Part shown: positions 58,551-64,000 of the stretch, one piece after another
Position numbering within the stretch: the stretch's first letter is position 1
Layout: each line of letters opens with the position of its first letter
Origin: Diadema setosum
Lineage: Eukaryota > Echinodermata > Echinoidea > Diadematoida > Diadematidae
Reading direction: 5' to 3'
Assembly (NCBI RefSeq): GCF_964275005.1
Contig: NC_092695.1
Coordinates: 6,911,832 to 6,975,831 of the forward strand
Length of the DNA: 64,000 nucleotides
The notes under the pieces: generated by a model
The model's database searches: none
What the model was told of the DNA's origin: nothing
What the model saw: the letters and a program-made list of their open reading frames with translations, nothing else
Translations under genes and position numbers: made by a program

Positions 58551-58858
58551 TCAAACAAAAACACCAAAATACTCTTTTATTATCAAGCTGCATGAACTTC
58601 ATAACATCTACATTTCGCATCATCGAAAAAGTCAGAGAAACTGCAGAAATACGAGAAATCAATGTGCATTATTATGTGTTAATGATTTCACGTTACGATA
58701 TATAGGCAAAAAAGGACATTCTCCACAGCATCTCTATAATTGTACAAACGTTTCATGCACGCAAACACTTGACAGAATATATCTGTACATGACTGTAATA
58801 CATCGCGGGCTCACAATAAGCAGTTATACAAAAGGCGGCCAGGCCGCGAGTAGTCTTA

Positions 58859-58872
58859 GTTGCCATGACAAC
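58859..58872. promoter_or_regulatory. RFX X-box-like site
   Basis: GTTGCCATGACAAC closely fits the X-box consensus GTTNCCATGGNAAC, just after a CpG-rich GGCGGCCAGGCCGC palindrome. There is no gene beside it to confirm a role. Confidence 0.3.
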
Positions 58873-59860
58873 CACATCCAAGGCATCGTTACCGCATCCT
58901 TCTCGATTACTTTCATCATTTGTACTGCATGGCGTGCATGATGCATGCCGTGTACCATGTAATTATACATCGCTGAGAAGGAGTGAATGTGTTACGTCCA
59001 GACGACCAGGGAATATCTAGGCCTACATGAACAGGCAAGAATGTGTTTGTCGCACCTTCCATGTATACTCGTCTTCATCGTGCAAGTAATTATTGTGTAT
59101 ATAAAAAATTTCACAAGTCTCAGGCATTGAATATTATCGTAGTTTCACTCGCGTGGAATGTGGGAGACATTATAATATCGTGTAAAATATTGATTGGCAA
59201 GTTGCATATGATATACCTAACTTCGAAACATATAGCTGTGGTGGATAGAACGTAAAAGTTATAACACATTTTTTCAATCTGAGCATTTATTAAGTTATTG
59301 ATTTCGTGTTAACACTCTATATCAAAAACAGTGAAATATGACGGAAGAGAGTTTGTATACAAAACTGACGGAATCTGTTCTTATCTCTGCATTGATATGC
59401 TTTGTGTTTGTCTCTAAAAATAATGTTTCTTAATTTGCCTGCTTAAAAAATAACAAACAACAAGAACATCATACTCCATAAATGTTCTGAAATGCATGTT
59501 TCACTGGGATATAACTGTATAATATTGTAACGATTGTAATTATTGTAACGATCATCTTCCTAAATGGTATAAGGTGGTCCTCAAAATAACAGTAATTGTG
59601 TCAAACACAAACAAAGACAACGCAAACCTATATCGGGTCTACACAGTGTGATATTGCTATTTATGTAATCAGTGAGATGAAACCCTTTGCTTTCTGTTCC
59701 TTGTTACATAAATAAAATCAAACAAAGACAGCATCGTTACTTTTATCTAAAATGTTTCGTTGATGCATGAAGATATTGACAATGTTGGTATAAAATCTCA
59801 GAACTATATTATTGTTTGCCACTTACCGTCCAGCACTGACTGAGAAAATAATGACCGATA
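58873..59860. other. Intergenic, no gene recognised
   Basis: AT-rich; TAGGCCTA at 59018. No supported feature. Confidence 0.4.
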
Positions 59861-59867
59861 ACACGAA

Positions 59868-60116
59868 GTGAAAGTTGTTTTGTCTCGACAGAAGAAGACG
59901 GAAATTAGAATATCCATAAGTTGTTGTCAATCACGATGTCGTTGCCGACCTAGCAAGAGAAGTTGCTGCGTTTGTAAAAGAGTGCCCATAGTACCGCTTG
60001 AAACCGGCGACCAAACAGATGTGAACGACTACGCCCAATCGATAAAATGCGCTCGCATAACAGCGACACGCGCTGCGAGCATTAGGCGAAAAAAAGTGCG
60101 CGATTTGCTCGTACAG
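59868..60116 (+). CDS. Possible coding exon, product unknown
   Basis: A CpG-rich patch with an open frame rich in Cys, Arg and Lys (SCCVCKRVPIVPLETGDQ, then IKCARITATRAASIRRKKVR) that ends at a consensus donor CAG/GTGAGT (GT at 60117). There is no ATG near its start and no following exon was found, so it may be an internal exon, a CpG-rich regulatory patch or chance. Confidence 0.2.
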
Positions 60117-60743
60117 GTGAGTGAGAGTGAAAAAAGACTGCTTGAATGGTGCTAGTAGCCTGTTGTACGCGTAAGCGATGCGTCCGTCTTTTGGCGCTGC
60201 TTTTGACTACACACTTGCGCAGCAGCACTAATTAGGCCTACTGTTTATTGTTAAACTCGTGCTGACCATTACGTTTTGATTTTTTCCCCTTTACGCGGCT
60301 GACCGTTACGTTCTAAAAAGCTAAATTCGAGGAGAATATCCAATCATGGTAATGACACCGCCGCAGCATATTAGCGTTGATTATCCGAGGCTCATAGTTT
60401 CTAATATCACGGGTGTTATATTTCTTTGCTATTATCCTCATCATATTGTTGGGCATCGCTTTTATTGCAAAAAGCAAGGTGTAGCTTATTAATTGATAAT
60501 TTTGCGCCAATTGGACAAACATAATGAGGGGGAAAAAGAGGTAAGTCAACAATGTTTTGCGGTAGTACACCTACAAGTATTGACAGTTTTGTCAAATTAG
60601 AAACAGCACTTAAAATAAGAACAGCTACGAGATCTTCGCCTCTCTTTTCTTTTTACCCCCCCCCCCCCCCAACTCCTCTTCTATATCTTGTGCGCTTAGG
60701 TATAGACACAATCATCATACAAATCTTCAAAGCTTTGAATGAC

Positions 60744-60774
60744 CAGGGAGATGGAAGAGGGATTTCTCTCCCTG
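60744..60774. mobile_element. 31-bp hairpin insertion with 7-bp near-repeat flanks
   Basis: CAGGGAGA...TCTCCCTG, flanked by GAATGAC (60737-60743) and GAATGAT (60775-60781). Third member of the micro-hairpin set. Confidence 0.55.
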
Positions 60775-61097
60775 GAATGATAAGGCGCCCTCTTTTGTGC
60801 TTGTGTGACTTAAGGCGCCGTATGAATTCAATCAGGTTGGCACACAAATACTCTTGTCACTCATTCCATTATTCATATACCTTTCATTCTCGTTTGTGCC
60901 TCTTTAGTAATACATCCTTTGAGCTCTGTTTGCAATAGAAATATAAGTAGGTTTATTTCTTTAAAAAATTATTCCATAAACAAAATGCCACTGAAATCAC
61001 TTGCCTTTAAAATGCCTTACGATAAAGTGACAAAAAAAATCTTATTTCGTGAATGGAGAAATCAAATTTAACAACATCCATGCCAGACACACAATGT

Positions 61098-61138
61098 ACA
61101 CACACACACACACACACACACCCACACACAGACACACA

Positions 61139-61178
<40 letters not shown>
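61098..61178. repeat. (CA)n microsatellite
   Basis: CA units with CC and GA interruptions. Confidence 0.95.
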
Positions 61179-61181
<3 letters not shown>

Positions 61182-61268
61182 CTCTAGGGCTGCAAACATT
61201 AACACGTCAGGGTCGAGGAGATTCCACGCACAGCAATCAGGCAGACTATATTATGTTGAATACATGCA

Positions 61269-61653
61269 TCTTTGGAATTGCAGTGCATTTTCGGAAGTCA
61301 ATATTTTGTATTGAGATCAAAAGTTTAACACCAATGTCAGACCTCGTTTTTGTTGGTGAATTATGACGAAATACTGATGACCATGGATTTAAAAAAAAAG
61401 ACAGAACATGTGAGTATGATGCTGCAAAGTTGCCCCGATTCTGCAGGAGCCCTTATCTGCACAGGCCCGACAAGAGGGCCATGGCAGATTAAAACCTCCG
61501 TGACTTTGGAATTACGGTGCATATTATCACATACAATGTAATTATAAAGTCACGAAGGTTTTAATATATCATGGCTCTCTTGTAGCGCTGGCAGATGAAA
61601 ATTTCGGAAGTAGACACTTTGTATTGAGATCAAAAGTTCTACACCAATTTCAG
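61269..61653. repeat. Direct duplication with a hairpin between copies
   Basis: TTTCGGAAGT...TATTGAGATCAAAAGTT occurs at ~61288-61328 and again at ~61601-61639. Between them, arms 61470-61514 and 61539-61582 are inverted copies (ACAAGAGGGCCATG facing CATGGCTCTCTTGT), a MITE-like hairpin. Confidence 0.65.
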
Positions 61654-64000
61654 ATGAATTTCCACTACAGATGAGTTTCCACACCAAGAACGAGATCATA
61701 CATGTGACTGCGATTGAAAGTGACACCTTCATGCTCCAATTTATTACCATAATTTTTCTGCGGACATGACTTGGTACTATCATCACACATCGATCGTCAT
61801 TTTCATGTCATTCATAGTTTTTTTCTTCTTTGATATTCTTTGTACAACATGGAAAGCAAAAAATGTACAGATCATTCAGAAACAATACAGCAGTTAACGG
61901 AGAACATCGAGACTTTGTATATAACGGCGAAGTCTTGAAGCAAATCGACTCTGGAATATCTCAAGCAAGTACATTGCAGTCCAGCCACATGTAGCACGAT
62001 GCAAAACTACTTTACCGCTTTGATAAAATTAGACATTAATATGGTTTCGAGAAGAGAAGACTTTCATATTCATAGAACGGTTGCAATAAAATGTCGTTCA
62101 TGATTAGTTGTTGGGTTTTTTTTCCCCTAACACATATGGGAAGCAGCAAAATACGCGCAAACTGTGATAGCGGGATCCGATGAGGTTTTCATTGCTTTCA
62201 AGAACATTTATATTGAAAATTAAACTAGCATTTTTCTAATCCTGTCACCCTCCCCCCCCCCCCCACACACACACACACTACAAAGAAAATGACAATTACA
62301 AATGGATAAAGCATGGAGACTAATTCTCTAGAATTTTAAATACAAATACATTGTTTTGTTAATTATAATACTTCACTAATCAGGTTAAGGACAAGGACTG
62401 ACTTAGGGTGGGGCCCACGAACATGAGATTAAAAAGAAAGAACATGTAGTTGCTGACATTTACAGCACAATCACTTTTACTCTATTCATTAGAAAACTAA
62501 GTCGATTAATATGTAGTTTGCACAGAGTACTTTATTTCATAATTCATTGCAGAATTACCCTAACAGGATCTGCACTAAGCAGTTCTTATGTCACACGAGG
62601 CAGCTTTAGTAAAAATTAAAAAAGAAACCCATGTGTATTTCAATATCATATTTTCTTTTATTCACAGCAACATTACACAATTTTTGCCATAACAAAATGC
62701 ATGCATTTTGATCAAAATACACCCTGCTTTCCATGATAAAGAAGTTCACTTGGGGCAAAGCATCATGCATGTTTTTAAGTCTTTAAGCATGGTGGCACTT
62801 TTGAAGGCAACTACATAACGCATTACACTTTCTCAAGAAAAAAAAAATAATTGTAAATTTCAAGAAAAGCTTTGTTCACAGTATTATTATATTCTGATCT
62901 TTGACAAACGAAAATAACTGCTTTTCAGTTTTGCCTTATTTTGCTTTGTTTTTATTTTCTGTTTTGCAACTAAACATATACACTGGATTCTGATTATAGA
63001 AAACATTAATTTCACGGGCTTGTTTCAAGAAAGTGTTTGAAAAAGTCATGTAGTGTATATTCTTGATTTCTATTGCAAGTTTTGTCCTGCATATTTTCAA
63101 GCATCCTTGATTGGATAATGACGCCACAATCCACAATTAAGAACTAGCCTTATCCAAAGATGTTAAGAGTATAATCCAGCACAATCCACAATTAAAAGCT
63201 AGTCTTATCCAAAGCTGTTACAATAATGACCATAAAAAAAGGCTTCCCTCTGCATATTTTTTTTTTCTTCTATGAATACGTTTTTCGGATGAGCTGAGCT
63301 TCAAAAGATAACTTGGAAAATATGGGTATCAGAATTTTTATCATTTCTTGATTCCAGAGAATTCCAAATGAATTGTGCTTCAGCAGAAAGCAACATCACT
63401 TTGACTGAATCACCATAGCAACAGGTTACAGACAGCCAATCAGATGAGGCTTTCAATTGTTGCCATGACAGTTGCAATTATTTCACCGTTCAGAGATTAA
63501 TGCAGTGAAGAAATATAGCTGTAACTGTTCAGAAACAGAATGTCTCTGACAATAATGTATCATGATACTGAGGCTGGATCACAAAAATACATTTCAACTG
63601 AATTCTGTTCTCCACGATTTACAGAATCATTCTATTCTGAGGAAATTTTGCTGTCATATTTCTGTCACTATACAAAGAGCATCCTTCAAAAGTAAGCATA
63701 TTACAGTTATTCCTCACATTACTTCATACATTTTCTTTCAGTGCATAAGCAACTGAGAAGTGTCCATATTACAATTGTCAATAAAAATTTTCATTTGCAC
63801 AGTAACATTTTAACATTTCATCATTTTACTATTTGAGTCCTAGTTCCAATAATGCAGTACCTACAGAACTAGGTGAGTAATCACACGGAATTAAATAAAG
63901 TGCAGGCATTTGGTAAAAGTAAATATAAAATACTACATAACCTTTACATGGTTATTAGGAATATCATTGCCATTACATTTGTGAGTGCACATTTTCTATT
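61654..64000. other. Intergenic, no gene recognised
   Basis: AT-rich. A two-unit tandem repeat of ~55 bp (CACAATCCACAATTAA at ~63125 and ~63180) is the only clear structure. Confidence 0.45.

Overview
This window looks like nuclear DNA from a marine invertebrate deuterostome, most likely an echinoderm. The host genes are split by introns and sit far apart in AT-rich DNA. Inverted-repeat elements and microsatellites are dense, and the octamer TAGGCCTA is heavily over-represented; I associate that motif with echinoderm DNA from memory. There is no bacterial operon structure, CRISPR array, rRNA gene or clear standalone tRNA gene.

Three host genes can be read with confidence. (1) 5813-7024 (+) is a single-exon rhodopsin-class GPCR of 403 residues with all seven membrane helices. 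(2) 18024-25771 (+) is a complete DEG/ENaC sodium-channel subunit. Ten coding exons with compatible splice phases give 534 residues, with both pore helices, the cysteine-rich ectodomain and the GGS selectivity motif. It carries a Cys at the 'degenerin' gating position. (3) 39191-33191 (-) is a five-exon gene for a 767-residue type I membrane protein with a signal peptide, a long Ser/Thr/Pro-rich stalk, a SEA-like domain next to the membrane, one membrane helix and a 258-residue tail with tyrosine motifs. A few weaker exon-like pieces lie at 39.7, 43.1, 48.4 and 59.9 kb.

Much of the rest is mobile and repetitive DNA. From left to right: an inverted 'GGTCTACT' element (0.75-1.28 kb); a long-TIR element with internal ~160-bp repeats (1.47-2.54 kb); TTAA-flanked foldback elements (3.36, 10.75, 37.19, 50.0 and 58.19 kb); a CAGGGGCGGATCC element (4.79 kb); tRNA-derived SINE-like pieces (4.28, 11.8 and 40.1 kb); a G/C-tract-rich composite holding nine ~164-bp tandem units (12.09-15.23 kb); a 'CCCACGAGT' inverted element inside the channel gene (24.9 kb); a 3.5-kb GATCGA-rich element with a decayed Tc1/mariner-like element nested in it (26.0-29.6 kb); a 20-bp degenerate minisatellite (40.4-41.0 kb); and a 5-kb TIR-bounded element filled with two satellites (51.87-56.84 kb).

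The most unusual patterns are four. First, several inverted elements have arms that share a short repeated vocabulary rather than an alignable sequence. Second, three 26-31 bp hairpins of the form CAGGGAG...CTCCCTG are each bracketed by a ~7-bp direct repeat, like extremely small transposons. Third, ~160-bp tandem cores recur inside unrelated TIR-bounded elements. Fourth, there is an 89-bp near-perfect palindrome at 51.1 kb. The three genes do not form an obvious pathway, though all encode cell-surface proteins.
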